A stretch of DNA of 64,000 nucleotides from Histoplasma ohiense (Eukaryota; Ascomycota; Eurotiomycetes; Onygenales; Ajellomycetaceae). The DNA is taken from the NCBI GenBank assembly GCA_017607445.1, contig JAEVHH010000004.1:1302001-1366000 (forward strand), written 5' to 3'. Below are positions 24,252 through 35,947 of the stretch, in pieces. The stretch's first letter is position 1, and every line of letters begins with the position of its first letter. The notes under the pieces were generated by a model. The model had not been told where the DNA came from, made no database searches, and saw only the letters and a list, made by a program, of their open reading frames with translations. The translations under genes were made by a program, and so were the position numbers.

Positions 24252-26681
24252 TTAGGAATCCCGGCCCCTTCCCCCTCTCCTCTGCACATATTTATATTTA
24301 TACCCTTGCGGCGGTTGATTCTCCTTCCCAGGTCCGCTCGCCTTACCATCACCAGCACCCGCGGACGCCCCGACTTCCTTCTCGCCCCACGTCCACATCA
24401 AAACTTTCCCCATCCGTTCCCGATCCTTCAACAACCCTTCCACCCGCCCCTCCCACACCTCCTCCCTCTTCTTCAGGACGCCAGCAAATTTTTTATCAAT
24501 AGCTTTGGCGGCTGAATCCTTCGCCTCGATAATCGATTCGAGGCGTTCCTGCTCAGTCACTAGCTCAGCAACACGCTGCTCCAGGGAAGCAAGAGATGTG
24601 CGCAGCTGGCCAATATCTGAGTTGAGCTTGGCCTCGCGCGTCTGAGAGGTGGAGATGACGTTTTGGAGGGTGCGGATTGTTTCTGAGTGCGAGTCGCGGA
24701 GGGTGGAAAGGGCTGTGGCGTGGGCGGAATGCACACTGTTCAGCTCTGATTGGTGGGATTTTAAGAGGGCGTCGTGGTCAACTGGACATTTTGGCGAACC
24801 GATGCCAGTTGGTTGAAGAGCGGGGGATATAGGAGGACTGAGTTGTTGCGATTCGGTCACGTCCTGTTGGTTGCGGAGATTATCAACGGTGTATAGTGCC
24901 TTATCTCGCTCTTGAGTGGTTTTGTAGAGGGTATCTTGCAATTTGGTTTGTTCGGATATTATTGATTCAATCTTGGAAGATAGTCGAGATATCTCGCCTT
25001 GAAGCACTGTTGTGAGCGCTCTCGACTCGGAGAGCTCCTGGCGTGTGCCTTCAAGTTGAAGCGTCTGCATGCGGTCTGAAGGTAAAGAATTTCGTAGCTG
25101 CAATCGGACCTCGCTGAGTTCTCTTTCCAAGGCTCGAATGCGCTCGGAGCTTTTTGTCGCTTCGTTCAGGGACGCCACTCTCTTTGCATGGTACACTCCC
25201 TTGATCGCATCGAAAATTTGACTAAAGGCCATATTTACTCTGATATCGATAGATACCTCGTTTGCAAAAGTTTTCACTGCATTGTATTGTGAATCGATTT
25301 CTGAATTTGCATTTTCCAATTCGGACTGGAGAGTATTGTTTCGTAATTCGGATTCTCGGAGTGCATTGAGAAGACTCTCGCTCTTTTCTTCCAGAGCTTC
25401 ACATTCACGACTTACGGTCTCAAGTTCAGAGTCTAACTTGTCGATTTCTAGATACTGGGCGTCTTGAGTGGCTCTCAGCTGGTCGATCTCTGCTGCATGT
25501 TGTTTCAGCTGAGCATCCTTATTTGAAATGTCCTCACTAAGTTTTGTGGAAGCGGCGTTGTTTTCTTGCTTCGCTTGCAGAGGAGGGTCTTCTTCATTCC
25601 TATTGGCGGAAGCACCTTTCCGAGAATCCTTGCTTTGCAGTTGCTCCAACTGTTGCTGGAGGGATTTTATTGTCAAAGCATCAGCTTCATGTTGTTCAAG
25701 TTGTTCATCTTTTTGCTGTAGCTGAATACGTAAATTTTCTATTTCTTCGTATTGGCCAGCTAGAGCAGACAATTGCGCATCTTTCTCTTTAAGCGCGTCA
25801 TTTCTCTTCCTAAGCTCAGACTGAAGATGTTTAATTTGTTGAGCGGCTGACGCTGACTCCAAAATTTTCCTTCTATTCGCCTCGATAGTTTCGTCCTTCC
25901 TGAGTAATTCCTGCTGGAGCCGCTTTACCTCTTCGCGAAATCGACGTTCCAAAGTAGACTGCTCCGTTGGCTGGTCAGGATCCGCAACTGTCAGGGCCTG
26001 TTTGCTGGCTGGCGATTGTATCGAGGAAGGCTCATCGATTTTGTCCAGGGGCGCGTTGCTTCTCGAAATAACGTTTCGTCGTGGAAGAACATGTGCTGGT
26101 GTCGACATATCAAGAGGCGTGTCCATCTCACTGTAGTCATTTATCGTCTGCTCCGCAACGACTGTATTGTGGGGCATATCTCCCTGCGTTTTCGCTGGTT
26201 CTATCTTTGACACGTTATCCCCATCATTGTCCATAAGGGCCCCTGTCCCTCTGACAAGCTCCACCATATTTAACGTAAAATCACGCGGACCCCCAAGTTC
26301 CGAAAATGCATCCCGTTTCTCCTCTGAAAAAGCCCCTGCACGCGCCTCACGCACTTCACGCGATTCACCATCGCCATAATCAGATTTATGATCTGAGAGT
26401 CTGCTCATATCGAATGTGTAATCTGCAAGATTGGCGTCTGAATCGCTTCCATCACTGGATTCTGGCGAACTGGTTTTCTTCGAGGACCTCAGCTTTCTTC
26501 GACGTGCAGCATTTGCAGCCAAGGCGCGAGCCGAACTGGGCTTCTTAGCATGTAAAACTGAGTCCAATCCGGGAGGTGATGAGGGCATAAAGATGGGCGT
26601 ATTGAGGGACGAAGCGCCCAGTGTGTCGTGAGATGTTGGAAACGGCGACGTGAAGCCGTTGGTAGCCATTTGGTGAGTCAA
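24252..26681 (-). CDS. Long coiled-coil protein, possibly spindle-pole/MTOC associated
   Basis: A single exon of 809 codons. The first ~240 residues are disordered, with short Ser/Pro motifs (possible CDK sites such as SPAS, TSPE) and a basic RRRKLRSSKK patch that could be a nuclear signal. Residues about 245-740 are nearly continuous heptad-type coiled coil rich in Gln, Glu, Leu and Ser. A conserved-looking tail follows (FAGVLKKREEVWEGRVEGLL, then MGKVLMWTWGEKEVG and a YKYKYVQR end). This design resembles fungal spindle-pole or microtubule-organising proteins such as the Cut12/SnaD group, but I cannot name the family; the assignment is inference from architecture. Confidence 0.72.
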   Translation of the reverse strand: MTHQMATNGFTSPFPTSHDTLGASSLNTPIFMPSSPPGLDSVLHAKKPSSARALAANAARRRKLRSSKKTSSPESSDGSDSDANLADYTFDMSRLSDHKSDYGDGESREVREARAGAFSEEKRDAFSELGGPRDFTLNMVELVRGTGALMDNDGDNVSKIEPAKTQGDMPHNTVVAEQTINDYSEMDTPLDMSTPAHVLPRRNVISRSNAPLDKIDEPSSIQSPASKQALTVADPDQPTEQSTLERRFREEVKRLQQELLRKDETIEANRRKILESASAAQQIKHLQSELRKRNDALKEKDAQLSALAGQYEEIENLRIQLQQKDEQLEQHEADALTIKSLQQQLEQLQSKDSRKGASANRNEEDPPLQAKQENNAASTKLSEDISNKDAQLKQHAAEIDQLRATQDAQYLEIDKLDSELETVSRECEALEEKSESLLNALRESELRNNTLQSELENANSEIDSQYNAVKTFANEVSIDIRVNMAFSQIFDAIKGVYHAKRVASLNEATKSSERIRALERELSEVRLQLRNSLPSDRMQTLQLEGTRQELSESRALTTVLQGEISRLSSKIESIISEQTKLQDTLYKTTQERDKALYTVDNLRNQQDVTESQQLSPPISPALQPTGIGSPKCPVDHDALLKSHQSELNSVHSAHATALSTLRDSHSETIRTLQNVISTSQTREAKLNSDIGQLRTSLASLEQRVAELVTEQERLESIIEAKDSAAKAIDKKFAGVLKKREEVWEGRVEGLLKDRERMGKVLMWTWGEKEVGASAGAGDGKASGPGKENQPPQGYKYKYVQRRGGRGRDS

Positions 26682-27456
26682 GGCCTTGATCCCGGAACAA
26701 TCTATTTGAGGAAATTGTGAGGCAATTGGAAATGATGTCTTTTATCATAGTTGATCCTCCGAGCCTCGAAATGAGAAGGCCTTGCAGATTTGCAGAATGT
26801 TGTTTGATGTCAAAATACTAAATCATGGAGCGGTGATCCAAGATGTATTGTTTACTTTGTTCTATTTACGGCTTAGCTTGGGCGAAATCGTCCGGTCCAA
26901 TAATAATCCGATCGCGCATTCCGTGACGTCATGGTATAAAAGCGATGTACACAGATTTACGAAGTTGCGCCTCCAAAGCAGGAATTGTACGAAAACGGGG
27001 CAATGACATAGTGAGTCGCGGGGAAGCACCAGCATACGCCAGCATACGCCAGCGTTGGGCAAAGATATGGAGATAGATAGATTTCCAAGGTTTCTTCTTA
27101 AAATTGCTTAGGAATAAAGAATCTAGAGATATGGAGCAAGATAGACCGATAAAATTTGAAATCGTATGGGATTTCAAATGACGATATACTCTGAGTATCT
27201 AAATGTAATGTAGAGCTCGGACTGCGAAAGTATATTGACGTATCCCAAAGGTTGAGATCGCCTGGTGTGCTAACTTAACACATTGCCAAGGCTTCATAGT
27301 TTCAATCGTCATAGGTCATCTGAATGAGATGCCTCAGTCATAGTACTTTAATATATATTAAGCATTATCCGACATGCTAAGTTCCGACTATTGCCAAAGC
27401 AACCAATTCGTACATTTCATCGCATGAATCAAAGTCTGACTTGACTGACTTACACG
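26682..27456. other. Divergent promoter region, coiled-coil gene and SDR gene
   Basis: Upstream sequence of two divergently transcribed genes. It includes a short tandem repeat AGCATACGCC near 27029-27053 and AT-rich sequence near 27350. No additional gene seen. Confidence 0.6.
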
Positions 27457-28376
27457 ATGGCCACCAACAACAGCTCGCATAAATGCCACTCCCACCGCAA
27501 CCATCACCATCAAAAGGTGTACCCGAACTTTAGTTTAAAGAATAAAGTATACGTCGTAACTGGAGGTGGTCGGGGACTAGGGCTATGCATGGCAGAGGCA
27601 ATGACTGAAGCCGGTGCTGAAGGTCTGTCCCCTGCAACATGAGCTTCACAAACAAAACCGGGGTCGATAAACGTAATAACATATCTCCTATCCCAGTGCA
27701 CTGTCTTGATATACTGAAGAAACCCGCTCCTGAATTTGTTGAAACGCAAGAGCTAGCAGCCAGATCCCATGTTGGCTCGCTGCATTACCATCATACCGAT
27801 GTGCGGGACACGAAATTCCTCAACGACACAGTTGTGAAAATCGCAGGAAGCCACCACAGAATCGACGGCCTTGTGGCTGCCGCGGGCATTCAACAGATCA
27901 TGCCGGCAATCGATTATACAGCAGAGGATATCACACGGATAATGGACGTAAACTATACAGGAGTTTTCATGACCGCCCAAGCAGTGGCCAGACAAATGAT
28001 TGCGTACAGAAACCACGGTTCCATCGTCCTAATTGCAAGCATGAGCGGCCTCATTGCAAACAGGGGCTTAATTTCGCCGGCATACAATGCTTCGAAAGCC
28101 GCGTTAATCCAACTGGCGAGAAGTCTTGCAATGGAATGGGGTCAGGAGGGAATCCGGGTCAATTCGCTCTCACCAGGCCACATTGTTACACCAATGGTAG
28201 AGAAGAATTTTGACGAAGTGCCTGGCCTCGACAAGATCTGGGAGAAGGAGAATATGCTTGGACGCCTGGCACGGCCGGAGGAGTTCACGGGCGCGGCCAT
28301 TTTTATGTTGAGCGAAGCCAGTTCCTTCATGACTGGGAGTAATTTAGTTATCGACGGAGGGCATACGGCTTGGTAA
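27457..28376 (+). CDS. Short-chain dehydrogenase/reductase (SDR), sugar/polyol reductase type
   Basis: Two exons, 27457-27622 and 27697-28376, joined across GTCTGT..CCCAG, giving 281 residues. The NAD(P)-binding motif TGGGRGLG is at residues 35-42, AAAG (equivalent to NNAG) at 116-119, the catalytic Ser near 170 and YNASK (Tyr185, Lys189) follow. The end LVIDGGHTAW is typical of classical SDRs. It is most like fungal arabinitol/sorbose/xylulose reductases, but substrate is an inference. An unusual His-rich N-terminus (residues 8-20) precedes the Rossmann fold. No targeting signal is clear, so it is probably cytosolic. Confidence 0.9.
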
Positions 28377-28760
28377 ACTCGTGAACCCTTTTCAGATTGT
28401 TGTGGGGAAGTAATGGAATGTAATGACTTTTTATGTGTGAGGTATTTCAGCATTATTAGCGTATGGATGATGTATAGTTACCAATATCGTCTCTCCATGT
28501 TGTTTCCCTCCAATGGGTTGGTTTATAGTTACTCAGCCCGCCAAGGGAAAATTTCCGAGATATTTAAATAGTTGTATCTCGTGGAAGCAGAAAAGCCCAA
28601 GCTTATACCTGCCCACAACCCTACGTCCTTCATCATTTATTTCTTCAGTTCGCACTGGTCCAGCATTTATTGCCAACAAACGTCAAGCCCGGATCTTGTA
28701 CTCCACGTACCTCCCAAAGACAAATTTTTCTGGATAAACAAATAGCGAATACTCCGCACC
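28377..28760. other. Intergenic region
   Basis: 3' flank of the SDR gene and promoter of the small membrane protein gene. Nothing else recognised. Confidence 0.6.
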
Positions 28761-29117
28761 ATGGCCTCACTTCTTCCCACAGTCCACCTTCCTATCCCCG
28801 TTCTCCTCCATGCCTTGGGCCTCTCCTCCCTCGGCATGTACTTAACCTTCACCAAGGTTCCTTCGGCACTAGGAATAGCCGTCACGGGCCTTGGATTGTC
28901 CTACCTCCTCACGTCTTACGTACCCATCAAACAAAATCAATTCCTCCACGCGAGTGTCCCGGTGCGCATCATACTGGCAACTTTAGCAGCTGCGCGGCTT
29001 CCGACTGCGCCACAAGCGGAACGCAAGAATCTGATAATCCTGATCTTGTACGACTTTCTTGGCGGAGTGATGGTGGGATATATTCTTGGGCAATGGAACG
29101 GGAGGCTCCCGGGGTAA
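28761..29117 (+). CDS. Small four-helix membrane protein, unknown function
   Basis: A single exon of 118 codons with four hydrophobic segments at about residues 8-28, 32-50, 66-82 and 90-110. Short polar loops (QAERKNL) separate them. The protein ends WNGRLPG. I do not recognise the family. Hydrophobicity and codon regularity suggest a real gene; a larger overlapping frame (28670-29305) is a shadow with no membrane or domain logic. The role is unknown. Confidence 0.65.
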   Translation: MASLLPTVHLPIPVLLHALGLSSLGMYLTFTKVPSALGIAVTGLGLSYLLTSYVPIKQNQFLHASVPVRIILATLAAARLPTAPQAERKNLIILILYDFLGGVMVGYILGQWNGRLPG

Positions 29118-29767
29118 ATATTGAGAGAGTGAAGGAGTTGCCAAGGCTGTGTTGGCTCAAGGGTAAATATTTATCATGGGGTTGGGACTCTAGCGTTGAA
29201 TGCCGCACGAGGACGGGGGATTTATCGATCTATGGTTCTATGGAAATGGAGATTTTCTCGGATGTAATAATACCACATGGTGATTTTCTGAGGGAAGTAT
29301 GCTAATAAGAATAATTACTCTGTATAACTAACTAGTGATAATTATCACGTTTGCGCAAAATCAGTGTTCAGCCATGTTAAGCCTTGGAGCCACTCTATTT
29401 TGAGCACTAACTGGTATTTACTCAACCTCAATGAAAAGGCCCAAATGTTGAACCCTAATTTTAAAGTTGGACCTCAATTGAAAGGTTTCCCGGCCGAAAG
29501 TATCAGAGCTACTTAGAGCTCTATACAGACTGAAGGAAGCGTTATTGCTCTAAAATCAGGTACGATTGACGATAAATATACGACACCAAGGTCTACAGCA
29601 GTCTTTCTCTCCTCCTTGTTTCTTTCGATTACGAGGCGCATTATCAGACAAGTACTTGGCCTCGATATCCCTAGTGTGAATCGTCAATACTACGCGGAGA
29701 GAATTTCGAGCTTCACCAAATTTTATTAAAAGAAGAGTGCCATAATTCTTTTCGTAGTGTTGTCCAA
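29118..29767. other. Intergenic region
   Basis: AT-rich spacer between two same-strand genes; presumably the GH18 promoter. No gene or repeat recognised. Confidence 0.6.
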
Positions 29768-30700
29768 ATGCCTCCCCTCCCTGGATATGCGGCATTTGTT
29801 CAACCGCGCATTATCTGCTACCACCAAACTTATCACCCAAACAACGGCGGCAGATACATGTCAATGCTACCGCTGACTGCTAATAATACGGGAATAACAC
29901 ATGTGATTCTTGCTGCGATCCACCTCAATGATGGCCCAGGGAATATCACTCTGAACGACCACTCACCGGAGCATCCCCGGTTCACCTCCTTATGGACTGA
30001 AGCGGGCGTCATGCGAACCCGGGGGGTCAAAGTGATGGGAATGCTGGGCGGGGCTGCACGTGGGACCTTCGAGCGTCTCGATCAAGACGCTGATATCTTC
30101 GAGCGGTATTACGTCCCTCTTCGAGATATGATCCGGAACCACCCCCTCGATGGTTTGGACCTTGACGTGGAGGAGGAGATGTCGCTCAGAGGCATTATCC
30201 GATTGATTGACCGTCTCAAGGCTGATTTCGGCGAACAATTCATCATCACGCTGGCCCCCGTTGCGACCGCCCTGATCGAGGGAATGACCCATTTGTCTGG
30301 ATTTAATTACAAAGCGCTCGAGGCTGCCAGGGGCTCGAAGATTGCATGGTACAATACCCAATTTTACAATGGCTGGGGCACCATCGAAAATTTGGAAGTA
30401 TATGACCGGATATTGTCAGAGGGATGGTCGCCACGGAAAGTTGTGGTAGGAATCTTGACTAATCCTGCAAACGGGTCGAGGGGTTATGTGCCCATGAACC
30501 GTTTAAGCGTTGTTCTGGGGATGTTAATGGTAAAACATCCGACTTTTGGGGGAGTCATGGGGTGGGAATATTTCAATGCGTTGCCCGGAGATGTTCAACA
30601 GCCATGGCAGTGGGCGGCCTGTATGTCTTTACTAATGGGGATGAGAACTATATACTTGATGGTAGCTACATGGAATAATCAACGGGCACACGCGAATTGA
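29768..30700 (+). CDS. GH18-family glycoside hydrolase, apparently intracellular
   Basis: A single exon of 310 codons. The GH18 active-site signature DGLDLDVE lies at residues 128-135, with Glu135 as the expected proton donor. Other barrel elements are visible: ICYHQTY (strand 1), THVILAAIHLND (strand 2), VKVMGMLGGA (strand 3), FIITLAPVA, IAWYNTQFYNGWG (strand 6) and GGVMGWEYFNA (strand 8, with the substrate-stacking Trp). There is no signal peptide, carbohydrate-binding module or GPI signal, so it should act inside the cell on chitin fragments or N-glycans. The last ~15 residues look less conserved, so a terminal intron or altered end is possible. Confidence 0.88.
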   Translation: MPPLPGYAAFVQPRIICYHQTYHPNNGGRYMSMLPLTANNTGITHVILAAIHLNDGPGNITLNDHSPEHPRFTSLWTEAGVMRTRGVKVMGMLGGAARGTFERLDQDADIFERYYVPLRDMIRNHPLDGLDLDVEEEMSLRGIIRLIDRLKADFGEQFIITLAPVATALIEGMTHLSGFNYKALEAARGSKIAWYNTQFYNGWGTIENLEVYDRILSEGWSPRKVVVGILTNPANGSRGYVPMNRLSVVLGMLMVKHPTFGGVMGWEYFNALPGDVQQPWQWAACMSLLMGMRTIYLMVATWNNQRAHAN

Positions 30701-31321
30701 ATTCATATACAAGTAAATATATATAAATATATTTTTCGTCTTTTGCTCTACTCTTAGGACATCTACTAAAATGATTTTTTCAGTAGGACCACAAAATGAA
30801 ATTGTTAGACGCTCCTCGTCTGCAGCAAGACACAATCAAGTCCCCGACACAGGTCAATTCATGGGTGTGAGAGGAAGACCACTGCTCATGTCCTACGGCT
30901 AGACGAGGGATAATTTTGTACCTAGGCATTTCTGTACGATTCGCCCATCGTCGTTGCTGCCCATGGGAACATTCTTATCTATGGCGTCATTGAAAAAAGT
31001 TGAATCCAAGCTCACAGCGAGCTCGTAATATCCACCAAATTGTCATACAAGGATTATCACGATATTTACAATTTATATGAGAATATAGATAGTATAGACA
31101 GCAAATCTCATAGCTATCTGACTGTGGAAGAAGAGCCCTGGTGATAACAGATCTACCACTATTTTTCTACTTTCAAAGGTTGAATTCCTTCCATTGATAT
31201 TAATAAAAACAACCACAACATCAAAAGGAGCGAGCCACCAACACTCTGTTTGCAAATACACACAACAACAAACTCACTTTCGGTGCAGGAGAGGGCGAAA
31301 AGCTGTAACCACTATAACGCT
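30701..31321. other. Intergenic region
   Basis: AT-rich spacer before the PhoD-like gene. No gene or repeat recognised. Confidence 0.6.
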
Positions 31322-33403
31322 ATGCCTTCTATACAGACCACCCTAGCTGCAACAAGTTCTGTTTTAATGCGGCTTCCAGGTTATATATTTCTGAGATGGG
31401 TACGGCTGCATTTTATTTCGCCACATGGAATGGATCCCATTTTATCTTCTTGGGATCTTCTGCTAACAGTAAGAAAATAGATTCCAGGACACCAATTTCC
31501 ACCGCTAATTGTCACCTCGTTGCTGGTGTATTTGACCTCGGTCTTCGTCATTGTCTCAGGGCCTGCATTTAAACAAGCGCAGCAAAGGGATTGTACGATA
31601 GCAAGCGCGCGAAAAGATACCAGAACGGCCAAAGGAAGCTTAAGTTCGGGTGAAAGTAGCGAAAGAAGCAGAAATAGGGGGGAAAGATCTTTATTATCCG
31701 TTCTTGCAACCGGTTTACCTTCCACACACGCGCCCTATGTCAATCTGGCGACTGTCGGTATAAATATATTGATAGCCCTTGGTACCCTTGATGCTGTTAC
31801 CCGGGGCCAGTATATGTATCCAACTACCGAGTTGGCCTTTTCACGAGTCGGATATGTATCATCAACAACTGTCAACATCCTGATACGTGAGCCCGACGTT
31901 AAACAGCTTCCTATCCGTATATCGTACAGGGTGATAGAAAACGGCCGCGAGGGCGAGTCGTTTGAAGGGGGAGTAATATATGTTATCAACAATGACACCG
32001 ATTACACTTTTCCTGTTACTTTGACTGGACTTCAGCCTTCCAAGGAATATCAATACTCGCTCTCAAATAACATGTCCGGCAAATTTAATACCGCCGCGGC
32101 TCCTGGCTCCGCCGCAGCATATAGACTCAGTTTCCTAAGCTCGAGTTGCATGAAGGCAAACTTCCCCTACAACCCTCTAAACCACCCCTTGCGGATCTAC
32201 GGCCTCGAGCTTATTTCCACGATTGTGTCAAAGCTTCCATCCTTCTCACGGCCGTCATTCATGCTCTTCCTAGGGGATTTTATCTATATTGACGTACCCT
32301 TCCGCTGGGGATCTTCCATCTCCCACTACCGCAGCGAATACCGCAAAGTCTACGCGTCTCCATCATGGCACACTGGTCCAGAACCCGCAATGAACATCCC
32401 TTGGATACATACCTTGGACGACCACGAAATCGCCAATGACTGGCATCTAGGAAACGAAACCGATCCCTATCCAGCAGCATTTGACACCTACCGCCATTAC
32501 CACATGAGCGTTAACCCACCAATCGACAAATCTCCTTTCTCCGTCCCATTCAACACCACCTACTTCTCTTTCACGAATGGCCCTGCTTCCTTCTTCATGC
32601 TCGATACGCGCACATATCGCTCGGAACCTCTACGGGACAATTCCACAATGCTTGGTTCCGCACAGCTGAATTCCCTTCTTCACTGGATCTCCCGCGAAGA
32701 ACCCACCGGCGTTCAGTGGAAAATAATCGCCAGTAGCGTCCCATTTTCGAAAAACTGGCGCATCGGGACGGAGGATACATGGGGCGGGTTTCTGGGTGAA
32801 CGCCGCCGGATCTTTGAAGCTATCTGGCGGACAGAGCGTGAATTGGGAATCCGCGTCGCGCTTCTGAGTGGTGATAGACATGAATTTGGCGCGATAAGAT
32901 TTCCCGACCCGTTCCTAGCGGGCACACCTGAGCAAAAAGGATCTGGGGTCGACAGTAGCCCTGAAGACGGAATGGGTATTCACGAATTTTGCACTGGTCC
33001 GCTGAATATGTTCCACGTCCCCGGTGGCATATTTTCGCAGTCTGACAATGAGGATGTCGTAATCAAATACCTGCCCGCTGGTAATAACAAGGTGGGTATA
33101 GTTAACATCGACGTTGAGGACGGTATGAACTCGGTGTTAAGGTATTCTTTGTATATCGGCGAGGAGCTAGTGTGGGAATATAAACTAACTACGCCCTTGA
33201 AGTTGGAGGGAGCGAAGAGTCGGGTGTTGCCGCCTGGGCAAGTGGTGTTTGATAAGCCTGAAGACGTTAGCGTCGTGGGTAAAATGAAGAGTGTTTTCGG
33301 CGAAGCTCAGGTATTGGTGAAGTCCCTGATAAAATCAGTTACGGGTATGGTCAAGCGGCTGGTGCTGCTGTTGGTGAAGAAGGAGGTTGTGCCAAAGGTG
33401 TAG
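31322..33403 (+). CDS. PhoD-like metallophosphatase/phosphodiesterase, membrane-anchored
   Basis: Exon 1 is 31322-31399 and exon 2 31481-33403, split by an 81-nt intron (GTACGG..AATAG, CTAAC branch). The joint reads FLRW|IPGHQF and the product is 666 residues. Two or three hydrophobic segments lie in the first ~120 residues (including LLVYLTSVFVIVSG and NILIALGTLDAV), suggesting a membrane anchor. The metallophosphatase core has FLGDFIYID, TLDDHEIANDW and LLSGDRHEFGA as metal-binding blocks, with SSSCMK and DTRTYR also typical of fungal PhoD proteins. It probably hydrolyses phosphoesters in a secretory or vacuolar compartment. The exact substrate is unknown. Confidence 0.9.
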
Positions 33404-33929
33404 AAGAGGCTGGAAACAGATTAGAGAGCGCCGGCGCTTACAACCGATTTTTCCCGGCTAGGTGTATATCTTTGGTGTTTCTTATTTATTATAACTATAG
33501 AATTATCGGTGTACTTAAGACAGTTGCCTCTTCAATCACCGCTTAGGTGTTGTTGATGGTGCTGGTTGCTCGAGGGGATATCTCTTTTGAAACGCAACTC
33601 GCGGAGCGTTGCCTGTTGTATTATAAATAACTCTTTCACAAAACCAAGGTTATAAGCAATAATAAGAGGGCGTTCGAGAGTCGGAATTAATATCTATAAA
33701 ATATTGTATGTATTCCGAATTCATATTAGCATAACCCACCAAGGCATACATACACAAAATTGAGGGAAGGAATTGAAAGACAATAATTGAAGGTCGCTCC
33801 GTTAACGCCTTTCTATGTGATATGCATCATGCCGTCTTGTAGAAGGTACACCCTGACAAAAGAAATTGAAAAGTCAAAAATGGAACCCAGATGAGTAGTC
33901 AATGAGAAACCTCATCACGAATGAGACGA
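33404..33929. other. Convergent 3' intergenic region
   Basis: Lies between the ends of the PhoD-like gene and SRP54. AT-rich, no gene recognised. Confidence 0.6.
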
Positions 33930-35577
33930 TTATCTCCCCCTCCCTCTTCCACTCCCGGCTGCAGCTCCACCACCTCCCAGCAGCCCACTCATCTGGCTCA
34001 TCATGCTCTGCATGTCCATCCCTCCTAATCCCGGCATTCCACCCGCACCCCCACCGCCACCCAACATCTGCATCATCTTCGCCATATCACCCATGCCCAT
34101 GCCGCCCGCACCGCCCATAGCCGCCATACGTTTCTGCATAGCAGCCATCTGCTGCTCCTTATTACCGCCCTTGAGCATATTTTGCGCACGCTGCATCTGC
34201 TTCTTCTGCCCGCCAACCCTCTTCGCCATCCCAGCCATCATCTTGTGTTGGGAGAGAAGGTCTTCGACTTCGCGAACAGTGGTTCCGCTGCCACATGCCA
34301 CGCGCACGATGCGGGAAGGTTGGTCGACGAATACTTTACCGTCACCATCGAGCTCGGCGGCGGTCATGCTGTCGAAGATGTAGATCATGCGGCGGAGTTT
34401 GAGGGAGCCGTCTTCGTCGTCAAGACCTGATGTGATGTTTGATAGGCCTGGTATCATGCTGGAGATCTTGGAGAGAGGTCCCATCTTCATGATGGAGGTG
34501 ATGTTCTCGCGGAAATCGCGCAGCGTGAAGATGCCGGCTGAGATGTGTTTGTACGTTTCTTTGGCGGTTGCGGAGTCCTTCGTTACGGCCTGGACGTGTT
34601 CGACTAAACTGGCCATATCGCCCATGCCCAGGAGTTTTTGGATGAATGGTTTTGGAGAAAATCGTTCGAGATCTAGCATATGCTCTCCTGTGCCTAGGAA
34701 TATAATGGGGGTGTTGGTTGCAGCGACTGCGGAGATCGCGCCTCCACCAGCGGCGTTGCCGTCAGTTTTGGTGATAATTATAGCACCGAAATCTGCTGCA
34801 GCTTTGAACGCGGCGGATTGCGATTCCGCGGCTTGTCCGATGGTGCCGTCAAGAACCAAGATGGTTTGATCCGGTTTTATGGCGGTTTGAATTTGTGTCA
34901 TTTCTACAAACAGATCTTCTTCCTGCTTATGTCTACCACTTGTATCGACAATGATGATATCAAAACGCTCCTTCTTGAACTTCGCCACTCCCTCTGCGGC
35001 AACCACAGCGGGATCTGTCTGTGTCAGGCTGCCAAAGTACGGAATTTTTGCCTTCGTCGCGTTCTGCTTGAGCTGATCGAAGGCACCGGCACGGAAGGTA
35101 TCTGCACAAACAAGAGCGGCTCTAAAACCACGAGTCTGATAATGCCTAGCCAGCTTCGTGCATGTTGTGGTCTTACCCGCACCCTGTAGGCCAACAAACA
35201 TGATCACGTTCGACCTCCCTTTTTTTGGCTTGAAGGGCTCCGCATGGGGATCCACCAGAGCCACCAGCTGATCAAACACAGTTTTTTGTATTAAGCGTTT
35301 CTTATTTACAGCTGGTGGAAGGGAAGAGAATGGCACAGCGGCTTTTATGGATTTGCGGAGGGACTGGACGAGGCGAACGTTGACGTCGGCTGATAGGAGG
35401 GCGGCACATATCTCTTTGATCATCGCATCAAATGCCTGTGGGGTAGAGTCAGAAAATAAGTTCATGTCAAAAAAGCATATATGAATAGTAGGTGAGTACC
35501 TGTGCGTCGACATTGTTTGACCTTGTTAGGTCGTTGACGGCCGCGTTAATGCGCCGTCCCAGGTCTTGAAGGACCAT
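33930..35577 (-). CDS. SRP54: Signal recognition particle 54 kDa subunit
   Basis: Exon 1 is 35577-35500 (26 codons, MVLQDLGRRINAAVNDL) and exon 2 35435-33930, joined across GTACTC..ACAG; 527 residues in all. SRP54 is the GTPase that binds signal sequences on ribosomes and docks with the SRP receptor. The N domain helices come first, then the P-loop GLQGAGKTT at about residues 108-116, ADTFRAGAFDQL, DTSGRHKQE and the TKTDGNAAGGG guanine-specificity and closing motifs. The M domain follows, with many Met residues, and the tail is very Gly/Met-rich. The start in exon 1 is needed for the conserved N domain; starting in the intron would lose it. Confidence 0.96.
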
Positions 35578-35947
35578 CGCGGGGTGGACCTGAAGAGAGG
35601 ATGAGGGATAAAGACTGGCGGGTCCGGCAAGGGATAAAGCATAGAGCTGAAATACCGACTATAGGGAATTTCGGAAATGCAGTCCAAACCCCAATTTGTC
35701 CCCAGTAAGACAAACAATACTTCGTTTCTCTGAGTATATTGAAGCTGTCACAACGCTGTAGATGGTTGAGTTTCATTGCGCCAGCGGAAATTCGATGAGT
35801 TGAATGTGGACTGAAGTCATGTGACCTTGCAATCGACGTAAATAATTTTTATTTTCCTCCGAAAATATTCTTGACACTCCATAAAAAGTACCTTCCCACT
35901 TCTCCCATTCCAAAGAGACATACAAATAAATATATATATCTCTATAA
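35578..35947. promoter_or_regulatory. Divergent promoter of SRP54 and RRP15
   Basis: A 370-bp spacer serves two growth-related genes. It holds CGATGAG at 35793-35799, matching the core of the PAC element of ribosome-biogenesis genes, and an A/T-rich AATAATTTTT at 35841-35850 resembling an RRPE. These elements are known from budding yeast; use here is inference. Confidence 0.5.

Noticed and set aside
28670..29305. 211-codon frame over the small membrane protein gene
   Set aside because: It lies in another frame of the 118-codon membrane protein, and has no hydrophobic or domain logic.
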